Assembly: GCA_902520835.1 (NCBI GenBank)
Contig: CABYPD010000003.1
Location: 1-64,000 of the forward strand
Length of the DNA stretch: 64,000 nucleotides
Direction: 5' to 3'
DNA from: an uncultured Bacteroidota bacterium
GTDB taxonomy: Bacteria; Bacteroidota; Bacteroidia; Flavobacteriales; Flavobacteriaceae
Shown: in pieces, positions 1 through 9,800 of the stretch
Layout: every line of letters begins with the position of its first letter
Position numbering within the stretch: the stretch's first letter is position 1
The notes under the pieces: generated by a model
The model's input: only the letters and a program-made list of their open reading frames with translations
The model's database searches: none
What the model was told of the DNA's origin: nothing
Made by a program: the position numbers and the translations under genes

Positions 1-1124
1 AACTCTGATTTATTATAGTTCCCAGCAATTAGTTTTTCAATAGAATTAAGTTTATTAGCAATTAAAATTCTATTATCTATTTGTGAAATAAATATTTTTT
101 TGTTTAAGAAATTAAATTCATCAAATTCATTAATGCCAGTCGTAATTGTATCATTTTTATATATTTTAAAATCTCTATATTTTTTTTCAAAATTTAAATT
201 ATTATTTTTCTCAATATCATATAATTTATTATTTAATATGATGATTGTATCTGTAACACTGTTAAATATAGCAACTTCACTACTCGTAGTGAAGACGGAG
301 TCTATATCAAATTGCTTGGTGGTATTTTGATTTATTATTTCATTAAAATTCATAAAAAATTGTTCATTTACAGTGTAAGATTTAAATTTTACAAAGTTTT
401 TAGGCATTAATTTATAAATTTCACTTTTAGAAGGTTTTATCTTGTTGAAAATCAAAGAATTTCTACTTTTTTTATCAATTTTAGATAAACCCATAATAAC
501 AATTTCATTGTTTTTAATTTCAAACTCAAAATTTATCCAATCTGAAATTTCATCAACTTTTATATTGAGATTATTTAATTTGTTTGATTTAAAATTTTCT
601 GAAATAAAAACAGAAATATTATTTGACTTTATTTTAAATAAATCAAAAAAATTCTTAGAATTAAAGTTGCTACTGAAGCTGGAGTTTCTAGTATAGTTCT
701 CAATCAAAAACTTATTATTTGAGATAACATTATAATCTAAATCTTTTTTTAAAAAATATTTATCATTATTATGTTCAAAAATAAATATTGTTTTTTTGTC
801 ATATTTTAGTGAGTCAATTACATTAATATTTAAAATTTCCTCTGAGTTTTCAGTTAGAATTAATTTTCCAAAATCATCTTTTCCTACTTTATGCTTGCTA
901 TATATTAACTTATTTTTTGTTCTGAATAATTCTTCATCAAAAAGATTTATTTCGAAAAAGCTTTGAATTAATAATTTTTCATCATCATTAACTTGATTAA
1001 TATCATCAATAATTAATACTGAAATTGGGTTATCAGGTATTTTATAAATTGGATCTAATGTTTCAGTCAGATTCTCTGAGCATGAGTTAAATAGTATAAA
1101 AAATATTATTAAATGTTTTTTCAA
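1..1124 (-). CDS. Putative lipoprotein, 3' end outside the window
   Basis: An open frame of 374 codons runs from a TTG start at 1124 off the left edge with no stop. The first 15 residues are a short lipoprotein signal (basic LKKH, hydrophobic IIFFILF, lipobox FNSC with the Cys at about residue 15). The rest is Asn/Lys/Ile-rich, with no catalytic motif that I recognise. An in-frame TAA lies five codons upstream of the TTG, so this is the only plausible start. It begins 20 bp after the rnhB stop on the same strand, so it is probably the second gene of an rnhB operon. A large uncharacterised lipoprotein next to rnhB is, as I recall, common in Flavobacteriaceae; the function is unknown. Confidence 0.75.
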   Translation of the reverse strand, partial: MKKHLIIFFILFNSCSENLTETLDPIYKIPDNPISVLIIDDINQVNDDEKLLIQSFFEINLFDEELFRTKNKLIYSKHKVGKDDFGKLILTENSEEILNINVIDSLKYDKKTIFIFEHNNDKYFLKKDLDYNVISNNKFLIENYTRNSSFSSNFNSKNFFDLFKIKSNNISVFISENFKSNKLNNLNIKVDEISDWINFEFEIKNNEIVIMGLSKIDKKSRNSLIFNKIKPSKSEIYKLMPKNFVKFKSYTVNEQFFMNFNEIINQNTTKQFDIDSVFTTSSEVAIFNSVTDTIIILNNKLYDIEKNNNLNFEKKYRDFKIYKNDTITTGINEFDEFNFLNKKIFISQIDNRILIANKLNSIEKLIAGNYNKSE

Positions 1125-1144
1125 TCTATTGTAAAATTAAAAAA

Positions 1145-1741
1145 CTAAATTTTTATTGATAATTGTTTGCTCTTTATTTTAAAACTATTTCTATGGAATG
1201 GGCATAAACCATATTGATTTATTTTATCAATGTGAATTCTCGTCCCATAACCTTTGTTGTTTTTCCAATCAAATTGTGGGTAAATTTTATCAATTTTTTT
1301 CATATAATTATCTCTATGAACCTTAGCTAAAATAGACGCTGCAGCAATACTTTGAAAAATATTATCACCACCAATTATACACTTGTAATTAATCTTCATT
1401 TTAGGCTGAAATTTATTTCCATCAACTAAGTAAATATTTGATTTAATTTTTAAATTTTCAATTGATTTATTCATACCATAATAAGTAGCTTTCAAGATAT
1501 TTAAATCATCAATTTTGTGATTATTAACATCAAATATCACGTAATCTAAAGCAATTTTTTTTATAACGTGAAATAGTTCAATTCTTTTTTTTGAACTTAA
1601 TTTTTTTGAGTCCTTTATTTCAGGGTTGTAGTATTCTTTTGGTAAAATAACGGCTGATACTGTAACTGGTCCAGACAAAGCTCCTCTACCTGCTTCATCA
1701 ATTCCACATACCAAAATTTTATTATTATACCTTTTTATCAT
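1145..1741 (-). CDS. rnhB: Ribonuclease HII
   Basis: This is a 198-residue RNase HII, which nicks RNA/DNA hybrids and removes misincorporated ribonucleotides in the cytoplasm. The diagnostic GIDEAGRG motif is at residues 13-20 (catalytic D15 and E16), followed by VDGN (D107) and AKVHRD (D144), which complete the four-acid metal site. The length matches the bacterial family. It is divergent from the porin-like gene (50 bp apart) and probably cotranscribed with the downstream lipoprotein gene. Confidence 0.96.
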   Translation of the reverse strand: MIKRYNNKILVCGIDEAGRGALSGPVTVSAVILPKEYYNPEIKDSKKLSSKKRIELFHVIKKIALDYVIFDVNNHKIDDLNILKATYYGMNKSIENLKIKSNIYLVDGNKFQPKMKINYKCIIGGDNIFQSIAAASILAKVHRDNYMKKIDKIYPQFDWKNNKGYGTRIHIDKINQYGLCPFHRNSFKIKSKQLSIKI

Positions 1742-1791
1742 ATTTCATTCCTTAAATTAGTATTTATTTTATCAACTTAAACATATTATCT

Positions 1792-3681
1792 GTGCGATTA
1801 ATTTACTTATTGTTAATGTTTTTCTATACAATAAATTCTTTTACTCAAATTAATGAGGGACAATTAAATGAGGCTTTTTCTAATCTTGGAGATTCAATGA
1901 CAATTGAAGCCTTTAATTTTGATATAAATAAAATAAAAAAATTTAATTTTCAAGCAGATACTATTTTATTAGATACAACCTTAAATATCAGTAAATTATA
2001 TGAATTCAATTATAGAAGAAAAGATAATTTCGAATTTATTAAACCAAATAATGTAGGTCAAGTATACAATAATTTATCTTATGAAATAGAACAATCAAAT
2101 TATCCAAGTATTGGCTTTAATGCTAATAAATCAATTATACAATTTGAAGATGATATTTATTTTTACGATGTTGCATATCCTGTTACTGAATTGTTATTTA
2201 AAACAGTATATTCACAAGGTCAGTTAACAGATGCTCTATTCACAACTAATGTTAATAGAAAACTTAATTTTTCACTATCATTTAAAGCACTTAGATCATT
2301 GGGTAAATATCAAAATTCGCTTTCAGGATCTAAAAATTTCAATTTTACTTACAATTATAATTCAGAAAAATTTAACTCCAAAATGTTCTATGTTTCTCAA
2401 AGATTAGAAAAGCATGAGAATGGAGGTTTGACCACAATTTCAATTGATGATTTTGAATCAAAAGATGATGTTTTCGATGAAAGATCTAAATTAAATGTAA
2501 AATTTGAGGATGCAATTAATATCTATTTTACAAGAAACTTCTTTTCTAAAAACTCGTTCAATCTCACTAATAATAAAAAAAAAATAAGTTTTAATCATAC
2601 ACTGTTATATTCAACAATTAACAATACATATGATCAAAAAACAATTAACAATTATTATGGTGAATTAAATTCAGGGCTAATATCTGCCAAGGATAATTAT
2701 AAGTTTAGATCTATTTTTAATAAAATTAGTTTAAATCTTTCAAATTTGATTTTTGATTCAATTGAGGCAGGATTGATAAATTTTAATTTTGAATATTTTA
2801 ATTTAAATAATAATGAAAATAAGATTAGAGAAAACTCAAACTTATTTTCATTAAAATTGACTAAAGGTTTTGAGGTTTTAGATCTTGATATTGATTTACA
2901 AAAAAAAATAAATGGAGAAAGAGTCGGTGATAAATACATGTTTGTGCTTAGAACCTCTAATTCAGATAAAATTGATATGAGTTTAAAATTTATATCAACT
3001 AAATTTCACCCAGGTCTAATGTATGATTATTATGATAGTTCATTTAAAAACATAAAATGGGAAAACTCGAATAAATTAATATCAATCAATAGTATACAAT
3101 TTAAACTTAATGATAAAAGATTTGGAGAGTTTCAAATATCAGGTTCAAAAATTATGAATTACTTCTATGTATATACTGATAATCAAATTGAAGAATCATA
3201 TTTGCCTGTGTTAAATCAAGCTAGTTTTAATATTGATTTATTAAAGTTTAAATATAATAAGAACTTTACTTTCGGAAAGTTTTCCATGGATAATACATTA
3301 TTACTTCAAAAAGTTAAACAAAAAGAATATGTTTTGAATTTGCCTAAATATATTTTTAGGAATTCTTTTTACATTTCTGAAAAAATATTTAATAATGTAT
3401 TGGAAATTCAATCAGGATTTAATTTTAAAATTTTCTCAAAGTTTTTTGCTGATGAATACAATCCTGTAATATCAACTTTTCATACTCAAAACGAAAAAAA
3501 AATAGGTGAATATCCTATTGTTGATTTTTTCTTAAATGCCAAAATAAGACAAACAAGATTGTTCTTCATTTTTGAACATATTAATTCATCATTAACTGGA
3601 AACAAATTTTATTATACACCATCAATGCCTTATAGAGATTCAGGCTTTAGATTTGGTTTAAACTGGAATTTATTTAACTAG
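1792..3681 (+). CDS. Putative outer-membrane beta-barrel protein (Porin_10-like)
   Basis: The 629-residue product starts at GTG with an N-terminal Sec signal (hydrophobic LLLMFFYTINSF followed by TQ). The body alternates hydrophobic and polar residues with many aromatic residues, as expected for beta strands, and it ends with a Phe/Asn-rich strand (GLNWNLFN) typical of a C-terminal outer-membrane barrel signature. A 'putative porin' of about this size beside rnhB is a recurring flavobacterial arrangement. The 3' end overlaps the convergent gltD stop region by 12 bp. The porin label rests on architecture and context; substrate and pore activity are unknown. Confidence 0.65.
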   Translation: MRLIYLLLMFFYTINSFTQINEGQLNEAFSNLGDSMTIEAFNFDINKIKKFNFQADTILLDTTLNISKLYEFNYRRKDNFEFIKPNNVGQVYNNLSYEIEQSNYPSIGFNANKSIIQFEDDIYFYDVAYPVTELLFKTVYSQGQLTDALFTTNVNRKLNFSLSFKALRSLGKYQNSLSGSKNFNFTYNYNSEKFNSKMFYVSQRLEKHENGGLTTISIDDFESKDDVFDERSKLNVKFEDAINIYFTRNFFSKNSFNLTNNKKKISFNHTLLYSTINNTYDQKTINNYYGELNSGLISAKDNYKFRSIFNKISLNLSNLIFDSIEAGLINFNFEYFNLNNNENKIRENSNLFSLKLTKGFEVLDLDIDLQKKINGERVGDKYMFVLRTSNSDKIDMSLKFISTKFHPGLMYDYYDSSFKNIKWENSNKLISINSIQFKLNDKRFGEFQISGSKIMNYFYVYTDNQIEESYLPVLNQASFNIDLLKFKYNKNFTFGKFSMDNTLLLQKVKQKEYVLNLPKYIFRNSFYISEKIFNNVLEIQSGFNFKIFSKFFADEYNPVISTFHTQNEKKIGEYPIVDFFLNAKIRQTRLFFIFEHINSSLTGNKFYYTPSMPYRDSGFRFGLNWNLFN

Positions 3682-5133
3682 AGGTAAGTCCCCTTTGATT
3701 TTAGTTGGTAATATAGATTTTCCCATTAAATATTTATCAATATTGTATGCAGCTTCTCTTCCTTCAGAGATTGCCCACACAATTAAAGATTGGCCTCTTC
3801 TTAAATCTCCAGCTGCAAATACTTTAGGATTTGAAGTTTGATATTCGTGTGTAACAGGTTTTGAAAAATCATCAAGCTTTGTGTTTAAATCATTAAATAT
3901 TGATATTTCTGGACCCGTAAAACCTAATGCTAATAATGCTAATTCACACGGCCATATTTTTTCAGATCCTTTAATCTCCATTAATTTAAATATACCTTCT
4001 TCATCCTTTTTCCATTCTACCTTTACAGTTTTCAAACCAGTTAGATTACCATTTTTATCGCCTATGAACTCTTTAGTCATAATTGACCATTGTCTTTTTA
4101 TACCCTCTTCGTGAGATGAACTAGTTTTTAGGGTAAATGGCCAGTAAGGCCATGGATTTTCTTCACTTCTTTTTTTTGGAGGTTTACTCTGGATTTCAAA
4201 ATTTACTACTGATTTAGCTTTTTGTCTATTTGATGTTCCAATACAATCAGAACCAGTATCACCACCGCCAATAACTATTACATTTTTATTTTTTGCTGAT
4301 AAAGCCACAGTATTTTTAGAAATTTTATCGACAACTTCATTTTGGTGTTTCAAAAAGTCCATGGCCTGAACAACACCCTTAAGATTGCTTCCTTTTATAG
4401 GTAATTGTCTTCTAATAGTTGCCCCTCCACATAAAAGAATAATATCATACTTTTTTTCTAAAGTAGTAATCGAAATATCTATTCCAACTTCAACACCAGT
4501 TCTAAACTCAATACCTTCCTCAAGCAATAATTTTATTCTTCTGTCAATTATATTTTTTTCTAATTTAAAATCTGGAATTCCATATCTTAACAAGCCACCA
4601 ATTTTTAGATCTCTTTCATAGACAACGACACTATGACCAGCTAAATTAAGTTGTTGTGCTGCCGCTAGCCCAGCAGGACCAGAACCAACAATAGCAATTT
4701 TTTTTCCAGTTCTTTTTTGAGGAACTTGAGCTTTAATCCAACCTTCACTAAATCCTCTTTCAACAATATATTTTTCAATCATTTCAATTGAAACAGGAGG
4801 GCTTATTAATCCAAGAACACAAGCAGCTTCACATGGAGCTGGACATAATCTGCCTGTAAATTCCGGAAAATTATTTGTTGAGTGCAATATATCAACTGCT
4901 AATTTCCAGTTTTTATTGTGAACAGCATCATTAAATTCAGGTATTAAATTACCGAGTGGACAGCCAGAGTGACAAAACGGAACACCACAATCCATACACC
5001 TTGAACCTTGTTTTTCAACTTCATTATAGTCATATTTAATGGTAAATTCATTATAATTTTTTAATCTATCATAAACAGGTTTGTTATCTTCTACCTTTCT
5101 ATCATATTCTAAAAATCCTTTTAATTTTCCCAT
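3670..5133 (-). CDS. gltD: Glutamate synthase small subunit (NADPH)
   Basis: The 487-residue beta subunit of glutamate synthase passes electrons from NAD(P)H through FAD and iron-sulfur clusters to GltB. N-terminal ferredoxin-like cysteines are visible (C46, C49, C54, C58, then C97, C101, C105). The FAD-binding GSGPAGLAA follows at about residue 151, and the NAD(P)H-binding GGGDTGSD at about 290. The closing AAGDLRRGQS motif is the usual end of the FAD domain. It lies 2 bp downstream of gltB on the same strand, so the two subunits are cotranscribed and probably translationally coupled. Confidence 0.96.
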   Translation of the reverse strand: MGKLKGFLEYDRKVEDNKPVYDRLKNYNEFTIKYDYNEVEKQGSRCMDCGVPFCHSGCPLGNLIPEFNDAVHNKNWKLAVDILHSTNNFPEFTGRLCPAPCEAACVLGLISPPVSIEMIEKYIVERGFSEGWIKAQVPQKRTGKKIAIVGSGPAGLAAAQQLNLAGHSVVVYERDLKIGGLLRYGIPDFKLEKNIIDRRIKLLLEEGIEFRTGVEVGIDISITTLEKKYDIILLCGGATIRRQLPIKGSNLKGVVQAMDFLKHQNEVVDKISKNTVALSAKNKNVIVIGGGDTGSDCIGTSNRQKAKSVVNFEIQSKPPKKRSEENPWPYWPFTLKTSSSHEEGIKRQWSIMTKEFIGDKNGNLTGLKTVKVEWKKDEEGIFKLMEIKGSEKIWPCELALLALGFTGPEISIFNDLNTKLDDFSKPVTHEYQTSNPKVFAAGDLRRGQSLIVWAISEGREAAYNIDKYLMGKSILPTKIKGDLPLVK

Positions 5134-5135
5134 AA

Positions 5136-8100
5136 TTATTTGATAATTGAATTAATCTTATCCTTGGCCATTTTTTCCAGGGCAGCTTTGTACTCAATTG
5201 GCATAATTTTTATAAAATGCTTTTTGTGATTATCCCAGTTTGAAATAATTTTTTCAGCTATATCACTGTAGGTGTGGGTATAATGATTTTGTACTAATTC
5301 TTTAACAATATCTAAATCTTGGGCTTCAAGTTTTTCAATCTCAATACTTTCCATATTAAAATTTCTTTTATCGAAAAATTTTGATTCTGCATAAATATAG
5401 GCAATTCCACCACTCATTCCCGCAGCAAAATTTCTGCCAATTTTTCCAAGAATGACAGCAATTCCACCAGTCATATACTCACAACCATGATCACCTATAC
5501 CCTCAACCACAGATGACGCACCAGAGTTTCTAACGCAGAATCTCTCGCCAGCAATTCCATTAATATATGCTTCACCAGATGTTGCACCATATAGTGCTAC
5601 ATTACCTGTTATGATATTTTCGTGGGAGTTAAAAGTTGCTTCTTTTGGTTTTCTTACAATAATAGTAGCACCAGAAAGACCTTTTCCAAAATAATCATTG
5701 GTATTACCATCAATAATCATTTTAAGACCTTTAACTGAAAATGCACCAAAACTCTGACCAGCGGATCCCTTGAATTTTATTTCTAATGTGTCTTTAGGTA
5801 AAGCATTCTTTCCGTATTTTTTTGAGATTTCATTACTTAAAATGGCACCTACTGTTCTGTCTGTATTTTTAATATCAAGATCAATGGACATTTTAATTTT
5901 CTTTTCGATAGCAAGCTTTGCTTTGTTTAAAATTTTAAAATCTAAAACATTTTCAAGATTATGATCTTGTTTTTCTATATTTCTTATTGGTTTATTTTTG
6001 ATATTTTCAGGCTTATATAATATTTTGGAAAGATCAATTCCTTTGATCTTGTAATAATCCAATGCTTCTTTTGTATTCAATTTCTCACTTCTACCAACCA
6101 TTTCATCAATAGTACGAAAGCCTAGATTTGCCATGATTTCTCTTAACTCCTGAGCTACGAAATACATGTAATTAATTACGTGTTCTGGTTTCCCTTTGAA
6201 ATTTTTCCTTAACTCTGGATCAGTGGTTGCTATGCCTACAGGACAAGTATTTAAGTGACATGCTCTCATCATAATACATCCTGAAGCAACAAGAGGTGCA
6301 GTTGAAAAACCAAACTCTTCAGCTCCTAAAAGACATGCAATAGCAACATCTTTACCTGTTTTTAGTTGTCCATCACATTCAATTACTACTCTTCCTCTTA
6401 AGTCATTTAACACTAGTGTTTGCTGAGCTTCAGCTATTCCGAGTTCCCAAGGTAAACCAGCATGTTTTAGTGAAGTTAATGGTGACGCGCCTGTTCCACC
6501 ATCAAAACCTGAAATCAATATAACATCAGCTTTTGCCTTGGCTACTCCTGCAGCAATTGTTCCCACACCAACTTCAGAAACAAGTTTTACATTGATTCGA
6601 GCAGATCTATTAGCATTCTTTAAATCATAAATTAGTTGTGCAAGGTCCTCAATTGAATAAATATCATGATGTGGAGGAGGGGATATCAGCCCAACATATG
6701 GTGTTGAATTTCTAACCTTTGCAATCATAGGACTAACCTTTGGTCCAGGGAGTTGACCACCTTCGCCTGGTTTAGCTCCTTGGGCCATTTTTATTTGAAT
6801 CTCATTTGCATTAGTAAGGTAGTGAGAGCTAACTCCAAATCTTCCAGATGCTACCTGCTTAATAGAACTTTTTTTGGAATCACCATTTTTTTCTTTTTTA
6901 AATCTGGCTGGATCTTCACCACCCTCACCAGAATTACTTTTACCACCAATCCTATTCATTGCAATTGCTAAATTTTCATGAGCTTCCTTACTTAGAGAAC
7001 CAAATGACATTGCTCCTGTTTTAAATCGTTTTACAATCTCTGTCCAAGGTTCAACTTCATCAATTGGTATAGGGTCAAATTCAGAAAACTTCATTAACCC
7101 TCTTAGGGTCATGAATTGTTCATTTTGTTTATTTATGTTATCCGAATAAATTTTATAGGTAGAGTAACTTTCTTGGCGGACAGACTGTTGTAGTTTTGAG
7201 ATAGTTAAAGGGTTAAGCATATGTGCTTCACCATTTCTCCTCCATTTATAATCTCCACCATAATCAACTTCATTTAAATTACTTTCAAATTCAAAAGCTT
7301 TTTTGAATCTACTAGAAATTTCTTTTTCTAAAACGTACAATCCAACTCCCTCAATTCTCGTGGCAGTATTATTAAAATATTTTTTTACAAATTTTGATCT
7401 CAACCCTAGCGCTTCAAAAATTTGAGATCCTCTGTATGAGTGCAAAGTTGAAATACCTATTTTATTCATAACTTTTAGAATTCCTTTAGCAATTGCATTA
7501 TTATAATTTTTAATTGAATTCTCTAAATTTTCTAAAACCCCTGTATTGTGTTTGTAAGAAATAATCTCATTTACCAAGTAGGGATTTATTGCACTAGCAC
7601 CATATCCAAATAGCATGGAAAAATGATGGGGTTCACGCGGCTCAGCAGACTCTATAACAATACCAAATTTTGATCGTTTTTTTCTTTCAATCATTGAATG
7701 ATGAACAAATGAACAAGCTAAAAGCATCGGAATTGGTGCGAGTTTTTTATTCACATTTCTATCACTCAAAATAATAATGTTAAATCCTGAATCAACTTTA
7801 AGCTCGACTTCTGTAACAAGTTTATCTAATGCCTTTTCTAAACCGTTATGACCTTTAGTTAATTTGTATAATGCTTTAACTGAAGCAGCTTTAAAATCTT
7901 TGTGTTTTATGTATTTTATTTTGTCAAGGTCTTCATTGGAGATTATCGGATTGTTGATTTTAAGTTTTTTTGCATGTGACGGCACAATATCAAAAATATT
8001 ATAATCGCTTCCAATCGTTAAGCTAGTGTCAGTTACAATTTCTTCTCTAATACCATCCAATGGGGGATTAGTAACTTGAGCAAATAATTGTTTAAAATAA

Positions 8101-9638
8101 TTGTATATTAATTGTGGGCGTTTTGAAAGAACTGCGAGGGGTGTATCAGTACCCATTGAACCAATAGATTCCTTACCTTTATAACACATTGGTACTATAA
8201 TGGTATTAAGGTCTTCTTTGGTATAGCCAAATATTTTTAATCTTTTTTCAAAACTAATTTTTTCATCAGGTGTTCTATTTCCAGTATAAGGAATATTACT
8301 TAATGGAAGGGTGTTGTCTTTAACCCATTTTCTGTATGGAAATTTTTTAACCACTTCATTTTTAATTTCTTCATCTTCAATAATTCGTCCTTCGTTCATA
8401 TCTACTAAAAACATTTTACCTGGCTCAAGTCTTCCATGCATTTGAATGTTTTTTGGATCAATATCAACAACTCCAGTTTCGGATGACATTATAACATATC
8501 CGTCTTTCGTTACCGAGTATCGGGATGGTCTCAATCCATTTCTATCCAATAATGCTCCAATGAAATTTCCATCGGTAAATGGAATTGATGCTGGTCCATC
8601 CCAAGGTTCCATGAGACATCCGTTAAATTCATAAAAGGCCTTTTTTGAATCATTCATTGATTTATGTTTTTCCCAGGCTTCGGGTACAAGAATCATCATT
8701 ACTTCAGGTAATGATCTACCTGTCATTAATAATAATTCAACAACCATATCCATTGATGCAGAATCAGATTTTCCTTTTAAGATGATAGGAAAAATTTTAT
8801 TTAAAAATTCTTCACTGATTAATTCGGATTTTATTAGTTCTTCTCTGGCTGCCATCCTACTTACATTTCCTCTCAATGTATTAATTTCACCATTATGGCA
8901 CATGTATCTGAAAGGTTGGGCTAAATCCCATGTAGGGAAAGTATTAGTTGAAAAGCGTTGATGAACTAAAGCAAGTCTTGTAACTAATAGTGGGTTTTTT
9001 AAGTCTAGATAAAACCTTTCAATATCTTCAGGGATTAACAAACCTTTGTATATGATAGTTCTAGTATGTAAGCTAGAAAAGTAAAAATATTTCTTTTGCG
9101 ATAAGGGGCTATCATAAATTGAGTGCTCAGAGATTTTTCGAGCTAAATATAATTTTAAATTAAATTCCTCTTCAGTTTGTTCCTCATTTTCTTTACCAAT
9201 AAAAACTTGTTTAATTATTGGTTGAGATTTTGAGGCAATTTCTCCTACAACTTTAGAATTTGTAGGAACATCTCTCCATCCTAAAATCTTTAATTTTTGA
9301 ATATTAATTTGATTTTCAAATTCGTTTATACAATATTTAGATTGGTTAGTTTTTTGAGGTAAAAAAACCATACCAACTGCATAATTTCTTGGTTTAGGTA
9401 GTTCGAATTCACATTCCTTAGAAAAATATTCGTGCGGAATTTCAATTAAAATTCCGGCTCCATCACCAGTTCTTCCGTCAGAACTAACAGCGCCTCTGTG
9501 TTCTAGACAGGTTAAAATATTTAATGCATTGTGTATAATTTTATTTGTTTTTTTTCCTGTTAGACTACAAATAAAACCTGCTCCACAATTTTCATGCTCA
9601 AAAAGGGGGTTATATAATCCTTGTTTTTTAAAACTCAT
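5136..9638 (-). CDS. gltB: Glutamate synthase large subunit
   Basis: This is the alpha subunit of glutamate synthase (glutamine + 2-oxoglutarate -> 2 glutamate), about 1500 residues as usual. After a short propeptide comes NCGAGF, whose Cys (C18) becomes the N-terminal nucleophile of the glutaminase domain. The FMN-binding synthase domain contains GEGGEDPARF and SGFDGGTGASP, and the 3Fe-4S cysteines are in CHLNTCPVG. The C-terminal GXGXG beta-helix domain follows. An in-frame TTG at 9659 could extend the protein by seven residues. I chose the ATG at 9638 because a TAnnTTTG box at 9657-9664 would start transcription downstream of that TTG, and because family members start near MxKKQGLY. Confidence 0.96.
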   Translation of the reverse strand: MSFKKQGLYNPLFEHENCGAGFICSLTGKKTNKIIHNALNILTCLEHRGAVSSDGRTGDGAGILIEIPHEYFSKECEFELPKPRNYAVGMVFLPQKTNQSKYCINEFENQINIQKLKILGWRDVPTNSKVVGEIASKSQPIIKQVFIGKENEEQTEEEFNLKLYLARKISEHSIYDSPLSQKKYFYFSSLHTRTIIYKGLLIPEDIERFYLDLKNPLLVTRLALVHQRFSTNTFPTWDLAQPFRYMCHNGEINTLRGNVSRMAAREELIKSELISEEFLNKIFPIILKGKSDSASMDMVVELLLMTGRSLPEVMMILVPEAWEKHKSMNDSKKAFYEFNGCLMEPWDGPASIPFTDGNFIGALLDRNGLRPSRYSVTKDGYVIMSSETGVVDIDPKNIQMHGRLEPGKMFLVDMNEGRIIEDEEIKNEVVKKFPYRKWVKDNTLPLSNIPYTGNRTPDEKISFEKRLKIFGYTKEDLNTIIVPMCYKGKESIGSMGTDTPLAVLSKRPQLIYNYFKQLFAQVTNPPLDGIREEIVTDTSLTIGSDYNIFDIVPSHAKKLKINNPIISNEDLDKIKYIKHKDFKAASVKALYKLTKGHNGLEKALDKLVTEVELKVDSGFNIIILSDRNVNKKLAPIPMLLACSFVHHSMIERKKRSKFGIVIESAEPREPHHFSMLFGYGASAINPYLVNEIISYKHNTGVLENLENSIKNYNNAIAKGILKVMNKIGISTLHSYRGSQIFEALGLRSKFVKKYFNNTATRIEGVGLYVLEKEISSRFKKAFEFESNLNEVDYGGDYKWRRNGEAHMLNPLTISKLQQSVRQESYSTYKIYSDNINKQNEQFMTLRGLMKFSEFDPIPIDEVEPWTEIVKRFKTGAMSFGSLSKEAHENLAIAMNRIGGKSNSGEGGEDPARFKKEKNGDSKKSSIKQVASGRFGVSSHYLTNANEIQIKMAQGAKPGEGGQLPGPKVSPMIAKVRNSTPYVGLISPPPHHDIYSIEDLAQLIYDLKNANRSARINVKLVSEVGVGTIAAGVAKAKADVILISGFDGGTGASPLTSLKHAGLPWELGIAEAQQTLVLNDLRGRVVIECDGQLKTGKDVAIACLLGAEEFGFSTAPLVASGCIMMRACHLNTCPVGIATTDPELRKNFKGKPEHVINYMYFVAQELREIMANLGFRTIDEMVGRSEKLNTKEALDYYKIKGIDLSKILYKPENIKNKPIRNIEKQDHNLENVLDFKILNKAKLAIEKKIKMSIDLDIKNTDRTVGAILSNEISKKYGKNALPKDTLEIKFKGSAGQSFGAFSVKGLKMIIDGNTNDYFGKGLSGATIIVRKPKEATFNSHENIITGNVALYGATSGEAYINGIAGERFCVRNSGASSVVEGIGDHGCEYMTGGIAVILGKIGRNFAAGMSGGIAYIYAESKFFDKRNFNMESIEIEKLEAQDLDIVKELVQNHYTHTYSDIAEKIISNWDNHKKHFIKIMPIEYKAALEKMAKDKINSIIK

Positions 9639-9656
9639 ATTTTTTAGTGGAATTAA

Positions 9657-9664
9657 CAAAAATA
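9657..9664 (-). promoter_or_regulatory. Predicted -7 box of the gltBD promoter
   Basis: TATTTTTG on the minus strand fits the Bacteroidota TAnnTTTG element and lies 18 bp upstream of the gltB ATG. No convincing -33 element was identified. Confidence 0.45.
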
Positions 9665-9800
9665 CTAATTACCTATTCAAACATTATCAAATACTATACT
9701 ATACTTTTAATATTTATTTAATTAATATTAACTTTTCAATAAATCATATTTTTTTTAATTTATTTTGAATAATTTGGTATTATTATTGAATATTTAGCAT

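Noticed and set aside
100..696. Two plus-strand frames (76 and 84 codons) at the left edge
   Set aside because: They lie opposite a 374-codon uninterrupted minus-strand lipoprotein frame with a clear lipobox; composition suggests they are its shadow.
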